NCBI RefSeq assembly: GCF_007827045.1
Contig: NZ_RPFW01000004.1
Location: 620,001 to 684,000 of the forward strand
DNA length: 64,000 nucleotides
DNA from: Trebonia kvetii
Lineage (GTDB): Bacteria; Actinomycetota; Actinomycetes; Streptosporangiales; Streptosporangiaceae
Direction of reading: 5' to 3'
Shown here: one piece after another, positions 1-8,410 of the stretch
Layout of the letters: every line of letters starts with the position of its first letter
Numbering within the stretch: position 1 is the stretch's first letter
Notes under the pieces: generated by a model
Told to the model about the DNA's origin: nothing
What the model saw: only the letters and a program-made list of their open reading frames with translations
Databases searched by the model: none
Program-made: the position numbers and the translations under genes

Positions 1-1
1 G

Positions 2-244
2 ATCACAAACGAGCGGATCAGGATCTTCCTGGCCCGCGGGCTGGCCGCCGCGGAATCGGGGTATCAGCGGGTGGGCGAGGAGAAGTTCCTGCGCACCGCC
101 TGGGTCCCGCTGACGGAGGCGATGCGGGCCGCACTCGCGGGAAAATTGCACAACGGCTCGACTATCCAAGGTGTTCTTGCTGGGTATATCGCAGCGACAG
201 AAGGATTTTCAGGGCTTCGCCCCGCGGACGCGACGGAGGAGTAG
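2..244 (+). CDS. NUDIX hydrolase (ADP-ribose pyrophosphatase type), C-terminal part
   Basis: The frame is open from the window edge and ends at TAG 242-244, so only the last 80 residues are visible. The text ITNERIRIFLARGL near the left end and the segment around RTAWVPLTEAMRA, followed by a Gly-Lys-Leu-His-Asn stretch, match the C-terminal half of actinobacterial ADP-ribose pyrophosphatases. The NUDIX box itself lies outside the window. In many actinobacteria such a gene sits just upstream of ald and xerD, which agrees with the neighbours here. Family membership is inferred from the tail and the context. Confidence 0.72.
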   Translation: MTNERIRIFLARGLAAAESGYQRVGEEKFLRTAWVPLTEAMRAALAGKLHNGSTIQGVLAGYIAATEGFSGLRPADATEE

Positions 245-298
245 CCGCGCTTGCGGCTGCCGCCACCGACCCCAGGGGCTTGACGGGAACGGTGACTC

Positions 299-1414
299 AT
301 GAAGGTCGGGGTGCCTCGCGAGGTCAAGAACAACGAGTTCCGGGTGGCGATCACGCCTGCGGGGGTGCACGAGCTTGTGCGCTCGGGTCACGAGGTGGTC
401 ATCGAGGCGGGCGCGGGCGAGGGGTCCTCGCTGCCCGATGAGGAGTTCACCGCGGCTGGTGCGGCGATCTTGCCCACCGCCGACGATGTGTGGGGCGCGG
501 CCAACCTGGTGCTCAAGGTCAAGGAGCCGGTGCCCGAGGAGTACGAGCGGATGCGGGCGGGCCAGGTGCTGTTCACCTACCTGCACCTGGCCGCCTCCAA
601 GGAGTGCACCGACGCGCTGCTGACCAGCCGCGTCACCGCGATCGCCTACGAGACCGTGCAGCTCGGCGACGGCTCGCTGCCGCTGCTGGCGCCCATGTCG
701 GAGGTGGCGGGCCGGATGGCGCCGCAGGTGGGCGCGCACCACCTGCAGCGCGACGGCGGCGGCCGCGGCGTGCTGATGGGCGGCGTGACCGGGGTGTACG
801 CGGCGAAGGTGGTCGTGCTCGGCGCGGGCATCGCGGGGATGAGCTCGGCGACGATCGCGCTCGGCATGCAGGCCGAGGTGCTGCTGCTGGACAAGAACGT
901 CGCGCGGCTGCGCGGCGCGGATGCCATCTACCAGGGCTACTGCCAGACGGTCGCGTCGAGCGCCTACGAGGTCGAGCGGGCCGTGATCGACGCCGACCTG
1001 GTGATCGGCGCGGTCCTCGTCCCCGGCGCGAAGGCGCCCAAACTGGTCAGCAACGACCTGGTTTCCCGGATGAAGGCGGGCTCGGTGCTCGTCGACATCT
1101 CCATCGACCAGGGCGGCTGCTTCGAGGATTCCCGCCCGACCACCCACGACAATCCGACCTACCGGGTGCACGACTCGATCTTCTACTGCGTGGCGAACAT
1201 GCCGGGCGCGGTCCCGCACACCTCGACCTACGCGCTGACCAACGTGACCCTGCCCTACACGGTGGAGATCGCCAACCGGGGCTGGCGCGATGCGCTGCGC
1301 AACGACGAGGCGCTCGCCCTTGGCCTGAACACCCACGACGGCGCAGTCACCTGCGCGCCGGTCGCCGAGGCGCACGGCATGACCTACACACCCGTCAGCG
1401 CGCTGCTCGGATAA
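299..1414 (+). CDS. ald: Alanine dehydrogenase
   Basis: NAD-dependent L-alanine dehydrogenase (alanine to pyruvate plus ammonia), a cytosolic hexameric enzyme. The protein has 371 residues, the usual family length. It starts with MKVGVPREVKNNEFR, and residues matching the substrate-binding and catalytic set of the mycobacterial enzyme fall at the same numbers: Arg15, Lys75, His96 and Asp270. The dinucleotide fold follows at about 170-200 (VVVLGAGIAG). ATG 299 is the only start that gives this canonical N-terminus, although no strong ribosome site precedes it. It lies between the NUDIX gene and xerD, an arrangement seen in other actinomycetes. Confidence 0.97.
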   Translation: MKVGVPREVKNNEFRVAITPAGVHELVRSGHEVVIEAGAGEGSSLPDEEFTAAGAAILPTADDVWGAANLVLKVKEPVPEEYERMRAGQVLFTYLHLAASKECTDALLTSRVTAIAYETVQLGDGSLPLLAPMSEVAGRMAPQVGAHHLQRDGGGRGVLMGGVTGVYAAKVVVLGAGIAGMSSATIALGMQAEVLLLDKNVARLRGADAIYQGYCQTVASSAYEVERAVIDADLVIGAVLVPGAKAPKLVSNDLVSRMKAGSVLVDISIDQGGCFEDSRPTTHDNPTYRVHDSIFYCVANMPGAVPHTSTYALTNVTLPYTVEIANRGWRDALRNDEALALGLNTHDGAVTCAPVAEAHGMTYTPVSALLG

Positions 1415-1431
1415 CAGCAACATTCGCGAAG

Positions 1432-1488
1432 CGCGACATGTCCTGCGGAGCGCGGCATGTCCCGTGCGGCGCGACATGTCGCGCGGAG
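1432..1488. repeat. Three tandem 19-bp repeats with palindromic core
   Basis: Three head-to-tail 19-base copies occupy 1432-1450, 1451-1469 and 1470-1488. Copies 1 and 3 read CGCGACATGTCCTGCGGAG and CGCGACATGTCGCGCGGAG. Copy 2 has GGCATGTC in place of GACATGTC. Each copy is centred on a CATG-type palindrome (GACATGTC in copies 1 and 3). The array fills the spacer between ald and the chosen xerD start, so it may be an operator array or a small extragenic repeat. Confidence 0.85.
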
Positions 1489-1517
1489 CGCGGAGGCGAC
1501 CGGCTACGATCCCCGGT

Positions 1518-2456
1518 GTGGTGAGCGTGGCGGAGGGGGTGCGCAGGTACCTCGAGCACCTGGTCGTTGAGCGCGGCCTCGCGGCCAACACGGTCGAGTC
1601 CTACGGGCGGGACCTGCGCCGGTACACCGCTGTGCTCGCCGCGCGCGGCAGGACCGACATCGCGGAGGTCACCGCGCTCGACGTCGCGGAATTCCGCGCC
1701 GCGCTCGCGGCGGGCGACGAGGAGCACCCGCCGCTGTCGGTGAGCTCGATCGGCAGGGCGGTCGTCGCGGTCCGCGGCCTGCACGCGTTCGCGCTCGCCG
1801 ACCGCCTCGCCGCGGCCGACCCGGCGCGCGAGGTGACGCCGCCCGCACCCGCCAGGCGGCTGCCGAAGGCGATCAGCGTCGACGCGGTGGAGCGCCTGCT
1901 CGACGCAGCGGGGTCGACGGCGGACGCCGACCCGCGGGTGCTGCGGGACCGCGCCCTGCTCGAGTTTCTTTACGGCACGGGCGCGCGCATCTCCGAGGCG
2001 ACGGGCCTCGACGTGGACGACCTCCATCACCTCGCGCGTGACCCGGCGGTGCTGCTGACGGGCAAGGGGAGCAAGCAGCGGTACGTGCCCGTCGGCAGTT
2101 ACGCGGTCGCGGCGCTCGACGCCTACCTGGTCCGCGGCCGCCCCGCTCTCGCCGCGCGCACCGCGCGGAAGGCGAGTCCCGCGGTGTTCCTGAACGCCAG
2201 GGGAGGCCGGCTCACCCGCCAGGGCGCGTGGGGGATACTGCGCGAAGCGGCAACCCGTTCCGGCGAATCCGACGTATCACCGCATACCCTCAGGCACTCG
2301 TTCGCCACCCACCTGCTCGACGGCGGCGCCGATATCCGAGTCGTCCAGGAGTTGCTCGGACACGCCTCGGTGACGACCACTCAGGTCTACACTCTGGTGA
2401 CAGTGGACAAGCTGAGAGAGGTCTACGCCGCCGCGCATCCGCGTGCATTTGGCTAG
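1518..2456 (+). CDS. xerD: Tyrosine recombinase XerD
   Basis: Site-specific recombinase that, with XerC, resolves chromosome dimers at dif. The 312-residue protein has the N-terminal SAM-like core-binding domain (about 1-95) and the catalytic domain after it. Catalytic residues are visible: Arg157 in GTGARISE, Lys in GKGSKQRY (183/186), His256 and Arg259 in SPHTLRHSF, His282 in LLGHAS and nucleophile Tyr291 in TTQVYT. GTG 1518 is chosen because the frame extension back to 1464 is Arg-rich and runs through the tandem repeats; no clear ribosome site is seen. The segregation genes parA, scpA and scpB follow. Confidence 0.93.
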   Translation: MVSVAEGVRRYLEHLVVERGLAANTVESYGRDLRRYTAVLAARGRTDIAEVTALDVAEFRAALAAGDEEHPPLSVSSIGRAVVAVRGLHAFALADRLAAADPAREVTPPAPARRLPKAISVDAVERLLDAAGSTADADPRVLRDRALLEFLYGTGARISEATGLDVDDLHHLARDPAVLLTGKGSKQRYVPVGSYAVAALDAYLVRGRPALAARTARKASPAVFLNARGGRLTRQGAWGILREAATRSGESDVSPHTLRHSFATHLLDGGADIRVVQELLGHASVTTTQVYTLVTVDKLREVYAAAHPRAFG

Positions 2457-2555
2457 ATAGCGGCACCCCCTGCGGCGCGCCTGCTTGAAAGCGCCGAGTC
2501 TGGGGCCTAGTGTCCCGAACAGTTCGCGACCTCTAGCCCCGGGAGGATTTCACTG

Positions 2556-3452
2556 GTGGCCGCATCGCGCGTAATAGAGCTTCTGCCGGGAGACATCGGT
2601 CCCACCGGCCGTCCCTTCCCTGCCTTCCCCGAGCCAAAGCCGCTTACCCAGCACGGACCAGCGCGAATTGTGGCGGTCTGCAACCAGAAGGGCGGCGTCG
2701 GCAAGACCACCACGACCATCAACCTGGGCGCCGCGCTCGCCGAGCAGGGCCGCAAGATGCTGCTCGTGGACTTCGACCCACAGGGCGCGCTTTCCGTCGG
2801 GCTCGGCATCCAGCCGCACGACATCGACTCCACGGTCTACAACGTGCTGATGGAGCGGGGCGTCAAGGCCAGCGATGTCATCTTCGAGACCGGCGTGGCC
2901 AACCTGGACCTGCTGCCGTCGAACATCGACCTGTCGGGCGCGGAGGTCCAGCTCGTTCACGAGGTCGGCAGGGAGTTCATCCTGGGCGGCGCGCTCAAGG
3001 AGGTCGTGCCCGACTACGACTACATCATGATCGACTGTCAGCCGTCGCTCGGCCTGCTGACGATCAACGCCCTCGCCTGTGCTGATAGCGTGCTCATCCC
3101 CCTGGAGTGCGAGTACTTCGCGATGCGCGGCGTGGCGCTGCTGATGGAGACCATCGCCAAGGTGCAGCAGCGGCTCAACCCCGACCTCAAGATCGACGGC
3201 CTGCTCGGCACCATGTACGATTCGCGCACTTTGCACACCAGGGAAGTGCTCGGCTCGATAGTGAACGGCTTTGGTGACAAAGTTTTCCATACGGTAATTA
3301 ACCGCACCGTGCGCTTCCCGGACGCTACCGTTGCTGGTGAGCCCATCACGACGTTCGACACGTCATCGATGGGGGCTAGTTCCTATCGTGAACTCGCCAA
3401 GGAGGTACTCGACCGGTGGCAGCAGGACGGGGACGGTCGCGCCGGGGCGTAA
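2556..3452 (+). CDS. ParA-family chromosome partitioning ATPase
   Basis: Deviant Walker-type ATPase of the ParA/MinD superfamily (298 residues). After a 35-residue lead the deviant Walker A motif KGGVGKTT is at 45-52, followed by LLVDFDPQGAL (Walker A-prime) and MIDCQPSLG (Walker B). GTG 2556 is preceded by GGGAGG at 2541-2546. This orphan ParA-like gene next to scpA and scpB is conserved in actinobacteria and is separate from the parAB pair near the origin. No parB partner is seen here. It probably acts with the SMC-ScpAB machinery in nucleoid organisation, which is inferred from position. Confidence 0.9.
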   Translation: MAASRVIELLPGDIGPTGRPFPAFPEPKPLTQHGPARIVAVCNQKGGVGKTTTTINLGAALAEQGRKMLLVDFDPQGALSVGLGIQPHDIDSTVYNVLMERGVKASDVIFETGVANLDLLPSNIDLSGAEVQLVHEVGREFILGGALKEVVPDYDYIMIDCQPSLGLLTINALACADSVLIPLECEYFAMRGVALLMETIAKVQQRLNPDLKIDGLLGTMYDSRTLHTREVLGSIVNGFGDKVFHTVINRTVRFPDATVAGEPITTFDTSSMGASSYRELAKEVLDRWQQDGDGRAGA

Positions 3453-3817
3453 TGCCCGGCGTAGCGGAGCTGTTGCGCCCCGCGGTGCCGCTGCCAGAAA
3501 CCTCCGATGAACGCCAGGCGACGGGCAGGGAAAGGCACGACCAGAAGATCACCGTCTACCTGTCGGCCGGCGAACTACTTGACTTGGAGCATGCCCGGCT
3601 GAAGCTGCGCCGCTTCGGATTCGTGGTGGACAGAGGGCGCCTGGTGCGCGAGGCGATCGCCATCCTGCTCGCCGACCTCGACGCGCGGGGCAAGGACAGC
3701 CTGGCGGCGCGCCGCATCCGGAGTGAGCCAGACGAGACCAAGGAAGCCGGCGCGGACGAGCGGGACCATGATGAGGACACGGAAATTCCGGAGAGCACGG
3801 TACCGTCGTTAGCGTGA
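3452..3817 (+). CDS. Small conserved ParA-ScpA linker protein, ribbon-helix-helix-like
   Basis: A 121-residue protein whose ATG 3452 overlaps the parA stop (TAATG), which indicates translational coupling. The middle part, from KITVYLSAGELLDLEHARL through VDRGRLVREAIAILLADLD, has a short beta strand followed by two helices, like a CopG/ribbon-helix-helix DNA-binding fold. The tail is acidic and probably disordered. An in-frame GTG at 3416 would lie inside parA and is less likely. The fold assignment is inferred from pattern only; conservation next to parA and scpA suggests a role in chromosome organisation. Confidence 0.8.
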   Translation: MPGVAELLRPAVPLPETSDERQATGRERHDQKITVYLSAGELLDLEHARLKLRRFGFVVDRGRLVREAIAILLADLDARGKDSLAARRIRSEPDETKEAGADERDHDEDTEIPESTVPSLA

Positions 3818-4746
3818 GCACGACTGCTGGTGGCGCCGTGACCGGGGACCTGACCTCCTCTGGCGAGGCGGGAGATGCCTCGCGGGTGGTACGGGGGGTC
3901 GCTCCCCCGGGAGACGACCGCACCGCGGGATTCGAGGTGCACCTCGACGTCTTCGAGGGCCCGTTCGACCTGCTGCTCGGCCTGATCTCAAAACACAAGC
4001 TCGACATCACCGAGGTCTCGCTCTCCAAGGTCACCGACGAGTTCATCGCCTACATCAGGCATCGCTCAGGCGGGTGGGACCTGGACCAGGTCAGCTACTT
4101 CCTCGTCGTCGCCGCCACCCTGCTCGACCTGAAGGCGGCCAGGCTGCTGCCCTCTGGCGAGGTCGAGGACGAGGAGGACCTGGCGCTGCTTGAGGCCCGC
4201 GACCTGCTGTTCGCGCGGCTGCTTCAGTACCGCGCCTACAAGGAGGTCGCCGCCATCTTCGCCGGGCGGATGGCGGAGGCGGCCAGGCGGTTCCCGCGCC
4301 GGGTGCCGCTCGAGCCGCGGTTCGCGGAACTGCTTCCTGAAGTCCTGTTCGCCATCGGGCCACAGGAATTCGCGGCGCTCGCCGCCCGAGCGCTCACCCC
4401 CAAGGCCCCGCCGACGGTGTCCGTGGAGCACATCCACGCCCCCTTCATCTCGATCAGGGAGCAGGCCGTGCTCATCGCCGGACGGCTGCGCGACCTGGGC
4501 AAGGCGAGCTTCCGCCAGCTGTCAGCGGGTGCGACGGGTAACTACGAGATCGTCGCCTCGTTCCTCGCGCTGCTCGAGCTGTACCGCGAGGACGTGGTGG
4601 GGTTCGAGCAGCTCACACCTCTCGGCGACCTGTACGTGACCTGGACGGGCGGGGACCGCGAGGTCCGGCTCGACCCGCCGGGCGCCAGGGACGGCGACGC
4701 GGTCCCGACCTCCGCAACGGAAACCGAAGAAGAAGACTATCTATGA
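3814..4746 (+). CDS. scpA: Segregation and condensation protein A (kleisin)
   Basis: ScpA is the kleisin subunit that bridges SMC heads in the bacterial condensin. The 310-residue protein carries the hallmark N-terminal segment FEVHLDVFEGPFDLLLGLI near residues 39-57, followed by HKLDITEVSLSKVTDEF. A helical region and a C-terminal winged-helix region follow (RQLSAGATGNYEIVASFLALLEL). GTG 3814 overlaps the upstream stop as GTGA, and the stop overlaps scpB as ATGA, so the genes are coupled. The first 38 residues are a variable Gly/Ser-rich lead. Confidence 0.95.
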   Translation: MSTTAGGAVTGDLTSSGEAGDASRVVRGVAPPGDDRTAGFEVHLDVFEGPFDLLLGLISKHKLDITEVSLSKVTDEFIAYIRHRSGGWDLDQVSYFLVVAATLLDLKAARLLPSGEVEDEEDLALLEARDLLFARLLQYRAYKEVAAIFAGRMAEAARRFPRRVPLEPRFAELLPEVLFAIGPQEFAALAARALTPKAPPTVSVEHIHAPFISIREQAVLIAGRLRDLGKASFRQLSAGATGNYEIVASFLALLELYREDVVGFEQLTPLGDLYVTWTGGDREVRLDPPGARDGDAVPTSATETEEEDYL

Positions 4747-5465
4747 CGAGCGATTTCACCGCCGACGACCACCAGGCCGACGACCGCCAGGCCGATGAGG
4801 GCCCAGCCGATGGCGGCCCCGCCGTTGACGGCTCTGCCGGCGACGGCGAGATCCAGGCGCCGGACGCGACGCTGGAGCCCGACCCGGACGAGCTGACCGC
4901 GGACGTCGACGACGGCCCTGGGCTGCGCGCCAGCCTGGAGGCGATCCTGCTGGTCGCCGACGAGCCGGTGCCCGAGGTGCTCATCGCCCAGGTGCTCGAG
5001 CGGCCAAGGCACGAGGTCGCCCAGGGCCTGCGCACCCTCGCGGCGGAGTACACGGCCGATGGCCGCGGATTCGACCTGCGGGAGATCGCGGGCGGCTGGC
5101 GCTTCTATACTCGGGAGGACTGCGCCCCGCTCGTCGAGCGGTTCGTCAGGGACGGCCAGGAGGTACGGCTTACCCAGGCGGCGCTCGAGACCCTGGCCGT
5201 CATCGCCTACCGGCAGCCGGTCGGCAGGGCCCGGGTCTCCGCGGTGCGCGGCGTCAACTGTGACGGCGTGATCAGGACGCTCGTGCTGCGCGGGCTCGTC
5301 GAGGACTCGGGTACCGACCCGGAGACCGGCGCGATCCTGTACCGTACCACCGGCTACTTCCTCGAGCGCCTTGGCATGGCGTCGCTTGACGAGCTGCCGG
5401 ACCTGGCGCCGTTCCTGCCGGAGAACATCGAGGACATCGAGGACAATGAACGCACGCGGGCGTAG
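4743..5465 (+). CDS. scpB: Segregation and condensation protein B
   Basis: ScpB dimers bind the ScpA linker in the SMC complex. The 240-residue protein begins with an acidic, repetitive lead of about 58 residues rich in Asp and Ala. Two winged-helix domains follow, starting at LRASLEAILLVADEPV and including LTQAALETLAVIAYRQPVGR and the RGVNCDGVIRTLVLRGLVE segment that is typical of the family. It starts within the scpA stop codon (ATGA) and its end overlaps rluB by 20 bases. Confidence 0.95.
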   Translation: MTSDFTADDHQADDRQADEGPADGGPAVDGSAGDGEIQAPDATLEPDPDELTADVDDGPGLRASLEAILLVADEPVPEVLIAQVLERPRHEVAQGLRTLAAEYTADGRGFDLREIAGGWRFYTREDCAPLVERFVRDGQEVRLTQAALETLAVIAYRQPVGRARVSAVRGVNCDGVIRTLVLRGLVEDSGTDPETGAILYRTTGYFLERLGMASLDELPDLAPFLPENIEDIEDNERTRA

Positions 5466-6330
5466 CGGGAGCGGCCCCGACACTCCTATCGAGCTGTCGC
5501 CGGAGGCGCGGGCCCGCCTGCGGGCGCTGCGCAGCATGGGTCTGGACGACGATCGTGACGACTTCGCCGCCGACGCGGGCGAGCGGGACGACCTCGCCGA
5601 CGTCCCCGGCGGCGTCCGGCTGCAGAAGGTGCTCGCCGGGGCTGGTGTCGGCAGCAGAAGGCACTGCGAGGAACTGATCGGCGCGGGCCGGGTCGAGGTG
5701 GACGGCCAGGTCGTCCGCCGGTTCGGCGCGCGCGTCGACCCCGAGCACCAGATCATCCGGGTAGACGGCAAGCGGATTCCGGCCCGCCAGGACATCGTGT
5801 ACCTGGCGTTCAACAAGCCACGCGGCGTGCTGACCGCCATGTCGGACGACCGTGGACGCAAGACGATCGTCGATTTCCTCGGTGACCGCGCCGAGCGCCT
5901 CTTCCACGTCGGGCGGCTCGACTACGACACCGAGGGCCTGATGCTGCTCACCAATGACGGCGAGCTCGCGCACCGGCTCGCCCACCCCAGCTACGAGGTC
6001 GCCAAGACCTACTGGGCGGAGGTTCCCGGTCCGGTCCCGCGTGACCTCGGCCGCCGCCTGCAGGCCGGCGTCGAGCTGGAAGACGGCGTCGCGGTCGCCG
6101 ACAAGTTCCGCGTCCTTGAGCAGTCGGGTAACCGCGCCATGGTGGAGATCACGCTGCATGAGGGCCGCAAGCACATCGTGCGCCGCATGCTCGCCGAGGT
6201 CGGCCACCCGGTCAGCCGGCTGCTGCGCACCACGGTCGGGCCGATTAAGCTTGGCACCCTCCGCCCCGGCGCGACCAGGGACCTCACCACCAAGGAGATC
6301 GGCGAGCTGTACGCCGCCGTAGGCCTCTAG
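5446..6330 (+). CDS. rluB: 23S rRNA pseudouridine synthase, RluB/RsuA family
   Basis: Isomerises a specific uridine in 23S rRNA to pseudouridine. The 294-residue protein has an S4 RNA-binding domain (VRLQKVLAGAGVGSRRHCE) and then the catalytic domain with GRLDYDTEGLMLLTNDG, in which the Asp of the RLDxxTxG motif is the nucleophile. The C-terminal EGRKHIVRRML segment is also typical. The open frame continues upstream to 5371, but that part is Arg-rich shadow coding inside scpB. ATG 5446, overlapping the scpB end, gives a normal N-terminus. Confidence 0.93.
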   Translation: MNARGRSGSGPDTPIELSPEARARLRALRSMGLDDDRDDFAADAGERDDLADVPGGVRLQKVLAGAGVGSRRHCEELIGAGRVEVDGQVVRRFGARVDPEHQIIRVDGKRIPARQDIVYLAFNKPRGVLTAMSDDRGRKTIVDFLGDRAERLFHVGRLDYDTEGLMLLTNDGELAHRLAHPSYEVAKTYWAEVPGPVPRDLGRRLQAGVELEDGVAVADKFRVLEQSGNRAMVEITLHEGRKHIVRRMLAEVGHPVSRLLRTTVGPIKLGTLRPGATRDLTTKEIGELYAAVGL

Positions 6331-6392
6331 GCGGTGCGAGGCCGCAAGGCAGTGCGGCGGGCGAAGCAGTCTCATTGTTAGGAGTTGGAAAC

Positions 6393-6797
6393 GTGACAGT
6401 CCGGGCTATTCGAGGCGCGATCCAGGTCGACGCGGACGACAGGGACGCCATACTCGAAGCCACTGCCGAACTGGTCACCGCGGTGATGACACGCAACGAC
6501 CTGACACCCGACGACGTGATCAGCGTCCTGTTCACCGTGACCCCCGACCTGACGTCCGAGTTCCCCGCGCTCGCCGCCCGCAAGCTCGGCTTCCACGCGG
6601 TGCCGCTGATGTGCGCGACGGAGATCCCGGTCAGGGGCGCGATGCCGCGCGTGGTCCGCCTCATGGCCCACGTGGACACCGACCGCACGCGCGCGCAGAT
6701 CCAGCACGTGTATCTGCGCGGCGCGGCCGGCCTTCGCCTGGACATCGCCCAGTTATGGCGGCGCCGGCCAGAGTGCTCGTCCGCGGGACTGGGCTGA
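6393..6797 (+). CDS. aroH: Chorismate mutase, AroH type
   Basis: Monofunctional trimeric chorismate mutase of the Bacillus AroH fold (chorismate to prephenate), 134 residues. The N-terminus MTVRAIRGAIQVDADD, the central VPLMCATEIPVRGAMPR with the Cys/Glu/Arg active-site cluster, and the C-terminal HVYLRGAAGLR agree with the family. GTG 6393 is preceded by GGAG at 6381-6384. The gene overlaps the next one, tyrA, by 43 bases, which places two consecutive steps of tyrosine synthesis together. Confidence 0.93.
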   Translation: MTVRAIRGAIQVDADDRDAILEATAELVTAVMTRNDLTPDDVISVLFTVTPDLTSEFPALAARKLGFHAVPLMCATEIPVRGAMPRVVRLMAHVDTDRTRAQIQHVYLRGAAGLRLDIAQLWRRRPECSSAGLG

Positions 6798-7897
6798 TCG
6801 GCACCTCGCTCGCGCTCGCCCTGCGCGACAAGGGGACCGAGGTCTTCTTGAGCGACGCCGACCCGGCGGCGGCCAGGCTCGCCGCCGACCTCGGGGCCGG
6901 CACGGTGCTGCCCGACCTGCGCGACGGCAAGGGGATCGCGGACGTAGCGGTGCTGGCGATGCCGCCCGCCCTGGTCGGCGAGGAGCTGTCATTCGCACAG
7001 GAATGCGCGGTCGCCGATCTCTACACCGATGTCGCGAGCGTCAAGGTGCTGCCGGTCGCCCGCGCCCGCGCGCTCGGCTGCGACCTGGAGTCCTTCGTGC
7101 CCGGGCATCCGCTGGCGGGACGGGAGCGGCACGGGCCAGCGGCGGCGCAGGCGGACCTGTTCCTCGGCCGCACCTGGGCGCTGTGCCCGCTGCCGGAGAC
7201 CTCGCCGCACGCCATGGACGTGGTGACCGCACTCGTGGTGGCGGCCGGAGCCGATCCCGTGGTCACCGAGGCCGCGACCCATGACCGCTGGGTCGCGCTC
7301 GTCTCGCATGCGCCGCATCTGGTGGCGACCGCCATGGCCGCGAGGCTCGCGCCCGCCGACATCCCAGGCGACGCCCTCCGGCTGGCAGGCCAGGGGCTGC
7401 GGGACGTCACCAGGGTCGCGGCGGGCGACAGCGCGCTCTGGGCCCAGATCCTGTCCGCGAACGCCGGGCCGGTCGCCGAGGTGGTCGCCGCCGTCGCACA
7501 GGACCTGGCCGAGGTGGCACGGCTGCTCGCGCCGTCCGGGCACACCCCGGGCGACGTCCCGCCGTCCGGCGCCCCGGTTGCCGGTGAACCGACGAACGAG
7601 GCGGCCGGCGTGACCGCGCTGCTCGATCGTGGCAGGGCCGGGGTCGGCCGCATCCCCGGCAAGCACGGCGGCCAGCCCCGGAAGTTCACCGTGGTGCAGG
7701 TCGTCATCGCCGACCGTCCAGGCGAGCTGGCCCGCCTGTTCAACGCGGCGGGCGCGGCAGGAGTGAACATCGAGGACATCCGCCTTGAGCACTCGCCCGG
7801 CCTTCCCGTCGGCGTCGCGGAACTGTCGGTCCGGCCCGATCAGGCGGCCACGCTGCTCGACGCGATGGAGGACGGCGGCTGGCCGGTCCGCCGCTAG
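6755..7897 (+). CDS. tyrA: Prephenate dehydrogenase with C-terminal ACT domain
   Basis: Converts prephenate to 4-hydroxyphenylpyruvate (tyrosine branch). In the 380-residue protein the Rossmann motif GTGLIGTS lies at 11-18. The catalytic-domain block VSHAPHLVATA is the family PHL motif. An ACT regulatory domain starts near residue 309 (FTVVQVVIADRPGELARLF), suggesting feedback by an aromatic amino acid. ATG 6755 lies 43 bases inside aroH. A GTG at 6773 is the alternative, but it would trim the first strand of the nucleotide fold. The region around 275-300 is a low-complexity linker. Confidence 0.93.
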   Translation: MAAPARVLVRGTGLIGTSLALALRDKGTEVFLSDADPAAARLAADLGAGTVLPDLRDGKGIADVAVLAMPPALVGEELSFAQECAVADLYTDVASVKVLPVARARALGCDLESFVPGHPLAGRERHGPAAAQADLFLGRTWALCPLPETSPHAMDVVTALVVAAGADPVVTEAATHDRWVALVSHAPHLVATAMAARLAPADIPGDALRLAGQGLRDVTRVAAGDSALWAQILSANAGPVAEVVAAVAQDLAEVARLLAPSGHTPGDVPPSGAPVAGEPTNEAAGVTALLDRGRAGVGRIPGKHGGQPRKFTVVQVVIADRPGELARLFNAAGAAGVNIEDIRLEHSPGLPVGVAELSVRPDQAATLLDAMEDGGWPVRR

Positions 7898-7973
7898 CCC
7901 GCCGCTGGCCGGGGGTGCGCGTCGCGGTTAATGGTTCGCGCGAACCCGCCAGGGGTGTGCGAAGCTAGATCCC

Positions 7974-8321
7974 ATGACGAAGAGCGCGAAGCAGGGCACC
8001 GGGAAGGCACCGGCGGAATCCGCCGAGACGGAGTCCGCCGCGACCAAGGCCGCGACGGACGGGCAGGGTGCAGAGCCCGCCGGTGAAACAGTGCACGGAG
8101 GCGACACAGTGCAGGCGGCCCAGGAAGACAAGGCAGGGCAGGACGCGGAGACCGATGCTCCCGACCTCGACGAGACCAAGCGCAAGTTCCGTGAGGCACT
8201 CGAGCGCAAGCACCAGGCGCACAACGAAGGCCAGGGCAAGGGCGGCAAGGACGGCGGCAAGATCAGCGGCGCCCACGGTCCGGCGGCCAGCCGCCGCAAC
8301 TTCCGCCGCAAGAGCGGCTGA
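7974..8321 (+). CDS. DUF5302-type small charged protein
   Basis: A 115-residue hydrophilic protein. The N-terminal 60 residues are low-complexity (Ala, Glu, Thr, Gly) and probably disordered. The conserved part is C-terminal: ETKRKFREALERKHQAH and then KISGAHGPAASRRNFRRKSG, which I recognise as the actinobacterial DUF5302 signature. No function is established. A strong hairpin terminator follows directly. Confidence 0.8.
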   Translation: MTKSAKQGTGKAPAESAETESAATKAATDGQGAEPAGETVHGGDTVQAAQEDKAGQDAETDAPDLDETKRKFREALERKHQAHNEGQGKGGKDGGKISGAHGPAASRRNFRRKSG

Positions 8322-8324
8322 GGC

Positions 8325-8356
8325 CTTGACGGCCGGGGCACGCCCCGGCCGTCAAG
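8325..8356 (+). terminator. Intrinsic terminator, 15-bp perfect stem
   Basis: The inverted repeat 8325-8339 (CTTGACGGCCGGGGC) pairs perfectly with 8342-8356 across a two-base centre, 3 bases after the DUF5302 stop. There is no U-tract, as is common in actinobacteria. It probably separates the upstream transcript from cmk. Confidence 0.75.
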
Positions 8357-8398
8357 CCCCCGCGAGGAGCGCCGGGGAAACGATGTCCCCGCCTTCGG

Positions 8399-8404
8399 TA
8401 CCAT
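8399..8404 (+). promoter_or_regulatory. Candidate -10 element for leaderless cmk transcript
   Basis: TACCAT fits the actinobacterial TANNNT -10 pattern and ends 6 bases before the GTG at 8411. Transcription would then start at or next to the start codon. The absence of a ribosome site before GTG 8411 agrees with a leaderless mRNA. No convincing -35 is seen. Confidence 0.35.
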
Positions 8405-8410
8405 TTCTGG

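Noticed and set aside
1408..1420. GGATAACA as a lac-type operator
   Set aside because: Only a short chance resemblance; no LacI-type gene or symmetric partner is near.
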